Origin: Symbiodinium natans
Taxonomy: Eukaryota; Sar; Dinophyceae; Suessiales; Symbiodiniaceae
Length of the DNA: 64,000 bases
Direction of reading: 5' to 3'
Assembly (NCBI GenBank): GCA_905221605.1
Contig: CAJNDS010002349.1
Coordinates: 62,001-126,000, forward strand
Part shown: one piece after another, positions 12,634-24,856 of the stretch
Layout of the letters: each line of letters opens with the position of its first letter
How positions within the stretch are numbered: position 1 is the first letter of the stretch
The notes under the pieces: model-generated
Database searches by the model: none
What the model was told of the DNA's origin: nothing
The model's input: only the letters and a program-made list of their open reading frames with translations
Program-made: the position numbers and the translations under genes

Positions 12634-12707
12634 ACATTTCTGCTCTGGTCCTGAAAACGACTCGGATCCCATGGGCCCTCCATCCAGCTCGGCCGCGGAG
12701 ACGGAAC
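12632..12707 (-). CDS. candidate upstream exon of the split gene
   Basis: After a pyrimidine-rich CTTTCAG acceptor, 76 nt read in phase (2 + 24 codons + 2; motif SAAELDGGPMGSES) to a GT donor formed by the telomere-like repeat. Linkage to the exons at 11.4-12.4 kb is inferred from strand and proximity only; an intervening exon would be needed to keep phase. Confidence 0.4.
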
Positions 12708-12745
12708 CTGAAAGACCTGTTCGCCCAGCGCGGCGATCCTGCAGG

Positions 12746-12858
12746 GTTTAGGGTTTAGGGTTTAGGGCTTAGGGCTTAGGGTTTCGTCGCTCTGGGGTTT
12801 AGGGTTTAGGGGTGTACGGTTTAGGGGTCTAAGGTTTAGAGGATGGTTTGGGGTTTAG
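12746..12858. repeat. degenerate TTTAGGG repeats
   Basis: Tandem TTTAGGG and TTAGGGC variants interrupted by short unique DNA. Confidence 0.85.
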
Positions 12859-13904
12859 GGTTTCCTGCAATGCGACAACCACCGCTGGACACGACGCGAC
12901 ACAAGGAGGCAACTGCATTCAAGGCCTTTGCTTTGACACCAGTCTGGTCCCCATGGCCGCCGCGTCGAAATACGTTTTCTCCTGCAGCCTGATTGTCCGG
13001 GACTTTGCATGGATATGTAATGGTATGCCGTCTTCACCATCCCTCGTTCCACACAAGCGCTTCTGCATTTCAAGTCGCTTGATCTCCAGTACCGGCATTT
13101 CCGGTGCCGGCAGAGAGCCTTACAAGGAGAGCCCCCTGGGTCCCAAAATGTCCCAAACATACAAGGCATGTGCTCAGGCGCTGGCAGTTCAGAAGGGCCT
13201 GAGCCGAATGTGTCTCCAGACAGGCTGTCCCCGTTCCGGCCCGAATGCGAGGACGCCTGGCCCTTGGTCTGGCGTCTAAGTAATTCGGAACTGGATCCAG
13301 ACTAGGCAGTGTGTTCAGGTTGTGTTGAGCATGGTCGTCATCCGACTTTGTTACAAAGTCACTGCGCTGCTTGCCACTGCTTCCAACAATTGCAACCGTT
13401 TTTTGCTCCAACAGCCGGCACACTTTGCTCAACATGTGCTGTATAATACTTGTATAAAGTTTTCGAAATGACGCCGACATGAATCTGCTGCTCTACAAGA
13501 AGCCCTGGAAAAAGCTTCAAGCAAAACATGCTGCAGCTCTCCATAACCTGCACAGTGCCGCAAAGGCACATGATGCGTGCTTGGCTCCTTGTGCCTCAAG
13601 CCAAGCGCATGCGAAACACATGCATCTGCACACGGAGCTAAACAACCGCATTTGACCACACTTTGTCATTGGCCTGCGACTGTCATCTTGCACTCGCCCT
13701 CCCTTAGATCATGGCTCCGGGTTAACCCGTCCCAATGCGCCCCGAAGGCACTCTTACTCCATATACCGTCGAAGCGAGTATAGTAGCGGGGGGGGCGGGG
13801 GGGTATGTGATCCCTCTTCAAGGTCTAGGGCTCGTGTTAGCTCCCGGGACAACATACCGCCAGGCTAGCACTGCAGTACAACCAAACAACGCCTTGAGCT
13901 AGAG
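12859..13904. other. region with competing frames, no confident gene
   Basis: Around 12870-13000 both strands have protein-like frames, so an exon may exist, but I could not decide strand or frame. A poly-G tract lies near 13790. Confidence 0.35.
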
Positions 13905-16678
13905 TCAAGCGACCGTCACTTTCCTATCGGCTTCTGAAGCGTTCATTCCACCAGCAGCAGGGGAAGAGCCTGGACCAAATGAGCCATTGCCATTGGCACC
14001 AGATCCAGAAGATCCAGAACCGCCGAGACCAAAGTGACCAGAGCCGGACGTCGAGGGCATCTTCCCTGGATCCCTCGGAGGGATTCGAAAAGAATTGCTC
14101 GTGGCGGGCCTTTATTTAACGAAATATCATTTTTTAACACGCGAAGCCAGTCGAAGCCATGGAAGAAAAACACCACGCATGCCACCCTGTGCCTTGCAGC
14201 TGTTGATCTGGACATGTCCCGGCCATCGGAAGATCCATCCATGCCCGCTACCTTCACACCGGCGCCAGAGACCGAGTCGGTCTCCTCTTCGACTTGCGCC
14301 AGCCTACGGGCATGAGGATGCTGTGGATGTTGCGGGTTCTGATCGTCACTGTCGTTCGTGGGATCCGAAGTACCGTGGCCGACACCGGATCCACTCCCCG
14401 GCGAAATGCCATCCGCACCATCGCCGGCGGCATCTGTTCCGGCGCCAGAGGATGCGTGGCCATGCAGGCCATGACGCGGCGCAGCACTGTCCGCCTGCGC
14501 TGCGCTCTTCGACGCTAAGAGTCGATGTATACTGCACACTAGTGTGTTAAGACCTCTGCAACTACGCAGTCACAAATCAGGGAAGACTGAGAAAGAAAGG
14601 AAAAACCACAAGAAGGTAGTCATGATCATGTCGTTTTTCAAGAAAACGCTAGACCCAAAGCGACGCCTTGCTGGGCTAGTTCATTGTTTGTTAAGCCCTC
14701 GATGTGGCTGGCATGGCTGGCAAAGGATGCACCTGGTCACCATGCGGGTGCGGTGTCCTTTCCGTCTTCGTCGCATCTATATCGACGTCGGAGTCATCGC
14801 CGATGTCCGACTCGGCTGAGCCGGAAGCATCTGCATCTTCTTCCTCGATTCTTTCCGTCTCCAACGCCTCGTTCTCTCTTGCAATGACACTGAACGAAAC
14901 GCCATGACATGCGGCATGCAAAAAGAGTATCAGATGGGTCCAAGGCGGAGCAAGGCCGGGCCTCGGTGCGCGCAGCCCGCCGCCGGCTGCTGCCGGCCTT
15001 GGCATGAGACAAAGCGCTTCTTAGCTCGAGCCGCGATGCTGACTCTGCCAAGCCACGGTTGTCTCGGAGCTCTTCTTGCTCTCCTAAGGAGAGAATGCAG
15101 CAAGGGAACTTGGAAGCACAGGTGCATACCCCCACCCTGCTCCCATGGCAGCTGAGGTTCGCCGACATCTTCGAAGATGGCTAACTTGGCCATGGCCTCG
15201 TCGTCGAGCACCTTGCAAGCAGTGCGAAGATCGGATACAGTATTCCGAAATTCCGAAACTTGAGCAACTTTCGGCGTAGGACGCTGATGCACACCCTGGA
15301 AGTAAGTTGGAAGTTGCCGGAACCAATCACTCCAGGGAGCCGCGGCAGCCACAACTCCCCAGCGACGGGGCGGCGCTTCGGAGCCCTGCCAAATAGACAT
15401 TGTCATTACAGTCCCTATTAGCCTAATTTCATGTCCGGAAACGCAGCCATGGAGATCAAACCAGCTCATACCCTGAGCACACATAAGTCCACCAGCTTCT
15501 AATTCCGGAGCCCCGTGCCGGTAACCCTGGCCGGGCGGTGGGTCTGCGTATGGTGTATAATTTATCTCTTTATTACGCATGACTGACGATACAGACAACT
15601 TGAAAGGCGAAAGCCCTCTGATGGCCGCGGCCTGATTGTCCTGGCGCCCATAGTCCCGACGTGGCTGCAAGCGGTGCAGCTCTGCAAGCTGGCTCAAGGC
15701 AGCCTGGATGTTGACGTCGGCATCCAGCAGATGCGCCGAGGCCGTCTTCTCGAGGTACTTCTTGAAGAAAGCCGTCCACGCTTGCTCCGTCAAGGCTCCG
15801 ATGGGCTTCTTGGAGGCTCGGCTCACCAGGCTGAAGAGCTTCGACGCAGGGATGTCACAGAGCTCGGGGATATCCAGGCCCAGGGCATCAAGCGCCGCGT
15901 CGAACTGAGAGCGCGTGACCTCACTTCGGCCGTGGCTGTCAAAGGCTTGAAAGGCCAGGGTCAAGGATCCATAGGCATCCACGAGCCGCTCCGCGAAGAC
16001 CTCGATATTCTTGATCTCTTCGATCCTCTCAGGCTGCTTTGCCGGTAGCCGTGCCCTGGCAAGCACACGTCTCATCCTTGCATCCGGGCTTTTCTGCTGC
16101 TCTGGCGGCTTCGGCTCTGATAACGTCGACGTCATGGCCGGCGCCTCATGCTTGTCTTCAATCTCGGGTTCCAGTGTCTTCTCCTGCGGCTTCGAGTCAT
16201 CACTGACTTGATGCACTTGCTTAACCAGACTCTGCACCGCATTCTGGAAGACCCGGGACCATTTGCGGGGCTCTACAGGCTCAGGCTCCGGGGTCGGTCC
16301 AGGCGCAACAGGTGGTCCAGGCGATTCGGACTTCAAAGGGTCTTGTGCTCTGGCCGCCTGCAGAACCGGCAACTTGCCACCAGTGCTCGCCAACTTCTGC
16401 GAGCGAGCATCGGGTAGCACGGAGTCCAGGGATGCTGCGAAGACCTTCTTGCCAGCTTTCGGGTTGAAGAGGCCCTGCAAGCCCTGTAAGCCTCCCCGGT
16501 TCTTGAAATCGGCGTGCAATGCCATGCACGACCAGAAGGCCCAGAAGGCGCCCTCTGAGGATGGCTCATGGCTTCTCGGCCATGGCCAACCAGCAAGCTT
16601 TCTGCCCAAAGAACTTTGTTGAGACATGTTGAGACATGTTGAGCCTTTGAGGAGTTTTATCGCGTCTGTGTGTGCCAT
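13905..16678 (-). CDS. EF-hand-like protein with disordered acidic and Gly/Ser tail
   Basis: The first frame runs unbroken from Met at 16678 to about 15137. It has a Pro/Glu-rich N-terminal third, then a helical region (about 225-310) holding one degenerate EF-hand loop starting DSHGRSEVT near residue 247, then a conserved-looking stretch ending near IFEDVGEPQLPW. Further exons follow: about 14743-14893 (very acidic, EEEDADASGSAESD), about 14185-14518 (Gly/His/Asp-rich) and about 13905-14064 (GSGHFGLGGSGSSGSG, ending TGA). The last junction, AGG then GT donor and AAG acceptor, keeps phase; the joint between the first frame and the acidic exon is unresolved. Function is probably a calcium-responsive scaffold, but the EF-hand lacks several ligands, so calcium binding is doubtful. 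Start choice is simply the first Met. Confidence 0.6.
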
Positions 16679-17248
16679 GAAAGACCGTGCTAGGTGCCTA
16701 GCTGAACCTCACTGACTGTGCTGCCGACTGCTGCACGCTGGCAGACTCATGCAAGCCAAGATGGCGCGGAAGTCAGCTCTCTCAACTTTAGCAGCTGCAA
16801 GGACAATGGCAGAGTTGCAATCAGAACTGCGCAGTGGGTCAGCATTGCAACGAAGAGAGCGCAACAGCTGAACCCACTCTAGAAACCCACATTTGGTGGC
16901 TGGAGTCGTTGCAGACGTTACTGTTAGCAGTCGCAAAAAAGCTGACGGATCTGGCCATGGCATCTCCAGGGCGACGGCCTCAGGCCACTGTGGCCTCAGA
17001 TGGAACAGATGAAACCAACACAGACAAACGCAAATGCTAACACGAACACAAGCACGAGCGCAAGCACAAGCACGCGCAGACACAAACAAACAAATTATTT
17101 TACTTCGACACTCAGGGAATCTCTGGGGTTGGGCACTCCAGGGACACTGTGGGTTGGGCAATGCAGAGACCCGGACTCTGAAATTGGGCACTCCAGGGAG
17201 AGTCCGGGGTTGGGCACTCCCAAACAAACACACACACACACACACACA

Positions 17249-17285
<37 letters not shown>

Positions 17286-17308
17286 ACACACCCACACGCC
17301 CACGCGCC

Positions 17309-17351
<43 letters not shown>

Positions 17352-17794
17352 AGACACAGACACAGACACAATATGAAGGCGCAAACGGTGCAAAGAAATG
17401 CGGAGACAAACCCTTGCGCTCCTGTTTCGGGTGCCACGACACGCGCGATTCGTAAGAGCGCTGGCGCGACTGATCTGCCGAAGAAATCCAATATGGGGGT
17501 TTGCGAAATTCGGGGGCCTTGTTGGGGTCCTTAATATACGGGCTTTTGGGGGCCATTAGGGTCTAGGGTCTACCCCCACGCACCAACCATTGGAAGCAAG
17601 GACCATTCGGGAAGACTAGTCTTGACAGCTTTGCGCGCTGAGAATCGCCCGTTTGCACCCGCGAATGCGCCGTGCCCCTAAACACTTGGTAGCCCAGTAA
17701 CCATCTCACAAAAGGGCATCCTTCTTTAAAGTTGGTTTCTTTATAATTTATAAGGGAACCCAGAACCCAAAAAAGGGTAAAGGGTATCACTGGC
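16679..17794. other. intergenic, repeats only
   Basis: Holds the minisatellite and CA array described separately. No coding evidence apart from repeat-encoded frames. Confidence 0.5.
17094..17346. repeat. GGGTTGGGCACTC minisatellite joined to a CA array
   Basis: Four imperfect copies of GGGTTGGGCACTCCAGGGA-like units (17094-17226) after a leader ATTTTACTTCGA, then (CA)n with CCCA/CGCC interruptions to 17346 and CAGACA variants beyond. The same leader and unit recur at 48.7-48.9 kb. Confidence 0.88.
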
Positions 17795-18481
17795 CTACCA
17801 AGAACATGAAACCTGAGTGACCCGGCCAGGGAGTCCTCTGTTCCGGCACCTGAGTAGAAGTGCTAGGGCAGGGCTTCTCGAAGACTCGAAGGGCAGGGAA
17901 CTTCTTATTTGCCAAGAGTTCTGGCTAAGGACATGGCCTTCAAAGAAGTAGATCAAGGAGACTACGAAATAGGTCACGAGCAGTATGTAGCCCTGACAGC
18001 ACGATGCCACATGGGCGGTGCTTGGGTGCTTGGTCCCACAATAGCCACAAACGCTGGCCGCCAGGATGAACAACGTGGATTTGTCTGCCTCGAGCCAGTT
18101 GGACTGACCATTATTTAGGATGGAGTTCACCAGGAACACCGAGAACAGAAGTACCTCGGAATGCGGGTCTCAGTATGTCTCCGTCATCCAATCAGCTCTT
18201 ACAAGATCTTGCGAAAGCACGCGTCCACGGTGAGAGCCCGGCAGCGAGTTGGAAAGCATGAAAGTTCAAGGTCATCTCTGTGCCTGGAGAACCGCTGAGA
18301 CCCATCAACAAACACGTGAAAGGTGCAGCATGTCTGGTGAAGGTAAGCACCCAGCCATAGCACCATCCCACCAATACAGTGAAAGGGGTCACCTCATAGG
18401 GTTCATCTACATATGGCTCACTGCTTAAGACATCACTGCACGAGTCCACAATCCCTAGCCGCCCTTCCCAGGCCATAGTGG

Positions 18482-18515
<34 letters not shown>

Positions 18516-18569
18516 TATATACATATATATATATATACATATAGATAGATATATAATATTACACATATG

Positions 18570-18607
<38 letters not shown>

Positions 18608-19805
18608 AAAAAGACATACATATATATATATATACAGATATAGGTGAGAAAACGTGTATGTGTACATATGTATATATGCATGCAAACAAAACATCTATAT
18701 ATATATATACATATTCATGCACAGGTTTTATGGCTGAGGTGAGCACGAGCAAGGCCATTTGACACGATGACCCCGCAGCTACCTTAGTCCGGGTACCAAG
18801 CTGCAGAAAATCGTCTTGCGACGGTCGCCCCAGTCATCAGCGAGGCAGCCGCTCCAAGAGACAAGTCCATTTTGTTCTGCATGGCTACCTGTTCATGCAG
18901 AACCATGCAGATACACGTCAAGGTAGATAGTATGTACCATTTTGCTGTAGGACTGCAAGAAAGTCGACGGCTCGACTTTGATGGCTGTGTAGTGCTCGGC
19001 AGCATTGCCAATGATTGGCAGCAAGATAATGCCAATGAACCTCCGTCAAGACAGCAAGCCTTTTTTATTGTCGAATCTGGATGAGCGCAGTACGTGAGAC
19101 GTCTCTGGCAAAACCAGGCTCGGCACTCTTTAGAGACTTTCCACTCGTCAATCGTCCCCTGTGAGAGTGAAGTGCATGTACTCGCCGCAAGTCGACTCTC
19201 TTTGACTCCAGACTGCTAATTCCAGCCTTAATGGCTTCGATGAGCGCATCGGTCGCGTAGGATGTGACGACAGTGCATACCTTTTTGCCCATTTCCGTTC
19301 CCAACAGGCACATGCCCCTAGCTTAAAGCGAAAGCTGCAGCCGAGAGAAAAGCCAGCAGCAGAATTGCTGCCGTAACCGGGCTGAGGTCCGGCTCCTCTT
19401 CCTGGTTCAATCCAAAATGGACTCTGAGGGGATGAATCGACCGCTCTGCAACGTCCTCTTCGTCCTCTCCGCCTTCATCCTGCCACGAACCGACTGGTAG
19501 CTGGAACCTAATTAACGGCACAAACCTTCGGCATTGGTCCTGGAACAGGCTGGCGTGCGTCTTGAGTTGAAACACTAGATACCTGGCGCACAGCATTCCC
19601 CGAGAATGTAAACTTGCGTCGACAGGCGAGAAGCTAAGATCCCCGCGCAAAGTACACGCCAAGCAGGCAAACGGAAGCCTTGCAGCTGAGATCGTGGTCT
19701 CGATGCACTTGTCCATGCTTTACCGACATCTTGAGGCAATGACCCATCGGGACACTTCCACCATGTGCTCCCATTCAGACTCCTGTGGCTGCCAGGTCAT
19801 GCGTA

Positions 19806-19872
<67 letters not shown>

Positions 19873-20441
19873 GCGCACACAAGTTCGCATGTGGCCCGCC
19901 TGCTTGAGAACGTTGACATATATAGTCGGCAGGCCGATGGCAAACACACTCAAAGCCTCAAGTTGGTTGGCACTTACGAATGTCTGCGGGCCCTCGCTCG
20001 TCGCTCACAGCGCAAAGCTCGAATCACCCTGTAAAACAAGGCAACGGCCATCAAGGAACACTGAGTCGCTGCTCCGGCCTGGTCACACGATTCTTTTTAC
20101 ACGTATGATATGGATACTAGGTAAGTCTTATGCAGCAGGCTACCGTCCTAGTATGGTATTGTATAGGGGTTCGTTGTAGCGCAACTTGATGCTTGCACAC
20201 CCGTGCCAGGGGGCGCAGAACACTTTCCGACAGCTGTTGATATGAGATCGCGATCCTGGTTGTACCGCTGAATCGGGTAGTAGAGTCCACCAAAGAGGAA
20301 GGCACAACCTCAACCAGAGTAAGGCCACTGGAGAGGTTCTAGAGCACTCTGTGCATTCTTGCAACGCAGTGATTTTGGCAGCCAGCCCATGACCAGAAGA
20401 AGGTTGCTGAGGATGGACCTGACCACTATGCCAGCATGCTT
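17795..20441 (-). CDS. CAX: CAX-type Ca2+/H+ (cation/proton) antiporter, 5' end not found
   Basis: Vacuolar cation/proton exchangers use the proton gradient to load Ca2+ into an acidic compartment. Exons read in exact phase: 20387-20441 ([10 protein letters not shown]), 20232-20308 ([17 protein letters not shown]), 19900-19983 ([10 protein letters not shown]), 19724-19782, 19330-19582 ([13 protein letters not shown], then an acidic linker and a membrane helix), 19207-19280, 18978-19041 (signature [19 protein letters not shown]), 18853-18888 (NKMDLSLG), 18747-18782 (GSSCQMALL), 18356-18392 (PFTVLVGW), 18246-18283 (EMTLNFHAF), 18089-18154 (NNGQSNWLE), 17795-17992 (final helix and basic tail). 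The 19330-19582 block may itself contain in-frame introns. Donors are GC about as often as GT. The N-terminal helices with the first GNAVE-like motif were not located with confidence; 20510-20590 is a candidate. The conserved second GNAxEH motif makes the family call secure. Confidence 0.9.
18481..18711. repeat. TA/TG microsatellite within a CAX intron
   Basis: Long TA runs with a (TG)9 block. It fills most of the intron between exons 18747-18782 and 18356-18392. Confidence 0.92.
19806..19872. repeat. (CA)n array within a CAX intron
   Basis: About 32 uninterrupted CA units between exons 19900-19983 and 19724-19782. Confidence 0.95.
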
Positions 20442-23400
20442 CTTGCGATGTGGGCGACTAAGTCGGCATATGTCGGCATCCAGCGCACTCAAGGAAATAG
20501 ACCTCATAAAGCCTAACTGAATGCATACAAAAGGTTGAAACATTCAGCTCTCGGCCCAAGCAAAGTGCACTGGACAACCTGCGGCATGTATTGGTCGGCA
20601 TGTGAAAACACAGCGTCTGGGTCATGGACCAATACCCTGTCCAGTGCGTCTGCTCCCCCACTGCCGCTGAGGCACGCTGATCTCATTGTTGCGAATTCCA
20701 GCCTTTCGCAAGCAAACGCCCCAAACCACGACAGCTGCGGACACTTCTCATCTGAGGAAAGCACAATGCAAAGCAACATCTCGACCTTACACGACGCTGT
20801 GCATTCAACTCAACGACAGCCATGGGGAATTTGCATGCGCCCAATGCTCCCTTAACGAAGGACAAGCGCTTTAACTCAGAATGAGGACTGTTTCTAATAT
20901 TTCCCACCCTAAACCCAACCCTGAACCCCAAAAACCCCCCCAAATACCGGTTCCCTGCTGTGACTTTGCATATGAGCCTCAGGCCACATTTCCGAAGGTT
21001 GCGTTCAAGAGGCCGCCAGCCGTCTCCCCTATTCTGGCTGCGACATCCTGAGACCAGGCTTCGGGTTTCGACTCTCACACTCGCACAAGGCCGGCAAGGC
21101 ATTTGTTCGGGTTTAGGGTTTATAGGGTTTATAGGGTTTATAGGGTTTATAGGGTTCATAGGGTTCATAGGGTTTATAGGGTTTATAGGGTTTACCCGCA
21201 TAGCTGGCAAAACCGCAGGCAGGGTTTAAGTTTGTTGTCCCTGGAGGGAGGACTTGTTCAGTCGATCCTTGAAGGATACACCCAAAGGGTTTTTCTTGCG
21301 TTTTTGGGTTCAGGGTCCCCAAGCATGTCCCAGCTGCATGTCAGACAACATCAAACTGTTTTTTTCTGCGGTTTCAACTCAGGATTGTCAGGTAAAACAG
21401 AAGTGTACCTGGCAGGGTGCCCCCGACCGTGTTCCGTACGAGACCCCATACTATTTCCAAGAGACTGGAGACAAAGGAGGAACATAACCAATGCAAATCG
21501 AACCCGAAACCCAACAAAACCACTTTTGGTCTTGGGGGTCAAAAGCGTCATGGTTGGGCCTCTTGGGAGCAGGGAGACAAACTCCTGCAACCCATATGAG
21601 TCTCTTCCAGAAACATATGCAACTAGCGTGATCACCTTCCACAAAGCTTACAATCAGCTTGTGAAAAGACTTCTCTTAGCCATCGGAGTGCAACTTTGTA
21701 GCGGCCGTACCAACGACTTGGATGGTTAAGGCAGTGAACCGACCGACACCTTCTGCATGACCAGTACCCTCGAAGTCTGGCTCGTTGCAAGCATGTTGGT
21801 TGAAGCCTTCGATTAAGGCTGGCACCATGGCCCAACCCAGGTAGCACCCCTCTTGAAGCAGCGTTAAACTATGGCAGAAATTGCATAGTCATTCCAGCAT
21901 ACTTACCTGCTAAGTGTTCCATGCCTTTACCTCCGCATGATTTTGCGACATTTCAGAACGGAACATTGGGCGGGGCAACATGTCTCTCACACAACCAACC
22001 CCCAGCACAAGAATGTGTAAGACTCTTGACATTCATTGTCACAGGCGCTTTTGCAGCGATTCGAAGCGCATTCCGACAAAATCCAGACACCACGGTGCGG
22101 AAAGCCCCGGTGCGAGCCCTGTAGCTTCCCTGCATATGGTGCTGCCGCTGTACGCCAGACATGCAAGCAGACTTTCAAGGCGTCGTCTAACTGCTAACAT
22201 AATCTTTTTTAGACTGTTGGGTAGCTGGTATGCAGCCAGAGCGAAGATCAAGAGCGAAACCTGCCTCCGTGGCTTTTCCTATGAGCCATGCCAGCGGGAT
22301 GATCGCCAGGAAGTTGAAGGAGAAAACCTCACAACCCACAAGAACGACGAACCAATCGACAGCACGCTGGCTCTTGCTTCAGGCCCCGGGCATATTTGTC
22401 GGACATGTGCAGCTGGTGTGCAGCCAGCCCCAGTGGAACAAAAACTAGCCTCAGCATCGGCTGTAAGTAGCATGTAGCCCTGAGATTCTGTGAGAGCACA
22501 GGGGGGGGGGGGGGGACGGGCACTATGACTCGGACTATGGCACAGCTTGTCTTGCAATCTTGCTATCTACCGGATCTGCACGTCCTGTATCCCATGGGGT
22601 GCACGCAAGCTTGTGAGGATCTTGTTGTCGCCAAAAATTGTGGCGAAGCCCTTCGCGCAAGCTGGGTTGGAGACCTGCTCCAAAACCATGAGCAAAAGCC
22701 TTGCCTGAAGATCGTTCTTCTCTTTCTTCTTCTCATCGTCTGTTCCTTATTTATCCCCAGACTTCGCTTGATGCGAGAATCGAAAATTGCCATTGTTCTT
22801 GCACTGCGCTGCTTGTCTGACTGCGAGGCGCGAACCATTTCGTTTGTCACACTCAAAAGGGCAGGTTGACACAAGGTGGTAGCCCTGTCTCCTGAATCGA
22901 GGGTCTGGAGGAATGAAGACTGTGACTCAACTGGCAACTGTCGCAACCAGAAGTGCAGGCTAAGCAGCGACTCAAGCTTCGAGCTTGAGCGTCGCAACTC
23001 CTTCTGAGCCTCATGGGGCGTCGTGGGATCGTTAGCCAAGAATCACGCCTCAAGGGTTGTCCACCAGTGACCCTGCAATGCCGCGCGTACATGCCTGCAT
23101 CTGCGACGCCATGGCGTCCAATCAGCCTCGTGTTTCTTTAAGCAGCATGCTACCGGGTCACGAAACTCCGATGCATGGCAGAATGCTCGGTATGTACTCA
23201 CAGGACCTGGCATGTGCAGGGGCTGCAAGCCCAACCTGATCCAGTCTGGTGGGCAATGCCACGGTGCGCACAGGGAGCTCAAGCTTGTACTGTTCAGCAC
23301 TGAGAAAGGGTGCAGCCTGCGATGACTCACCTTCTTTGGATGATGGTGTGCGGGCGGCGTCTTGGCCCAATGCTGCCTTCACAACTGCAAACCAGATCAA

Positions 23401-23458
23401 TGCTTATCACGACAACGACACCGAGCAAAATCACAACGGCAACGACTACTACGATTAT
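20442..23458. other. no confident gene; probable upstream CAX exons hidden here
   Basis: The missing 5' exons of the antiporter should lie just upstream of 20441. Beyond that, only short frames of mixed strand, a repeat at 21.1 kb and a poly-G tract at about 22501-22516. Confidence 0.35.
21108..21196. repeat. GGGTTTATA nonamer array
   Basis: About nine tandem copies of GGGTTTATA or GGGTTCATA, a telomere-like unit expanded by two bases. Confidence 0.92.
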
Positions 23459-24010
<552 letters not shown>

Positions 24011-24069
24011 GTACAAAGTAATAGTGGTAGTAGTGTTCATTGTCGTAGACACAGCAGTGGTAGATATGC

Positions 24070-24545
24070 TTGACCCGAGCCTGGATGCTTGCGATCAGGA
24101 GCGCAGGTAAACGGAGATGCCGAAGCCGTCTTGAAACTTGATTTTGCTGTTGGGATGGGGTGCTTGTCTCAGTTGTCCCGGAGAACCGTGCCAGGGGGGG
24201 TGGGGCATCTTCCTGTACCTGTAACGAATATTAAAAAGCCATTATTCGAATTAAGCTTCATGTCCCTAACTGCCAGATCTGCCCTGATGAATTAGCTGAT
24301 TGGCTTCTGTCATCAGTCTGTCATTTCGGAGATGGCCGCGCTCACTTGGATTGCGTCAAGAACTGCAACACAGCACCAGCAATCGGAACATCTCAAGCTC
24401 ATGCAAGGCCCAGCGAAGTTTGTTGGACATTTTTTGTGGACAGAGCCGGGCATCCGTCCCATGGGCGATCCCTTCTCAAAAGAGAAGCGAGAAATAGCTC
24501 AGGCCTTGGCTGGCGAAAGTACTCTACAAGCACCTTTGCAAGTGC
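24070..24545. repeat. dispersed duplicated segment, copy 1
   Basis: Diverged match in the same orientation to 33398-33857. Shared landmarks include GAGATGCCGAA, CGTCTTGAAACT, GCGATCCCTTCTCAAAAGAG and CTCAGGCCTTGGC. Both copies follow a triplet repeat. Confidence 0.8.
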
Positions 24546-24856
24546 GCCGCCTCTTGCTCGGCACCCGGCGGGGTAACTTGAGCTGCCTGAGAGTGCGTTG
24601 CTGCATAGACTTCCTCGACCCATCACCAGCGTCACTGTCACGTGCTGTGTCTTTTTTTGAGCTGCCGGCAGTGGCAAAGCATGGCGAAGCATGGCAAGGG
24701 GCAGCAGAAACTCTTCCAAGGGCCTTAGACGACAGATGCAGCACTCCACAAGGTCTATGGCGAGCTGTGAGACGCTCAGCACTTGAAGCTCGCCACTTTT
24801 TCTTCCAGATTTGTGGCCAGCTATTGTGGTCAGTTCTGGAGTCCTGCTGCAGCCGC

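Noticed and set aside
11579-12858. Chromosome end or CRISPR-like array
   Set aside because: TTTAGGG units are tandem without unique equal spacers, lie internally, and alternate with exons.
16709-17556. Frames encoding Cys-Val and His-Thr runs
   Set aside because: Translation of the CA/TG array.
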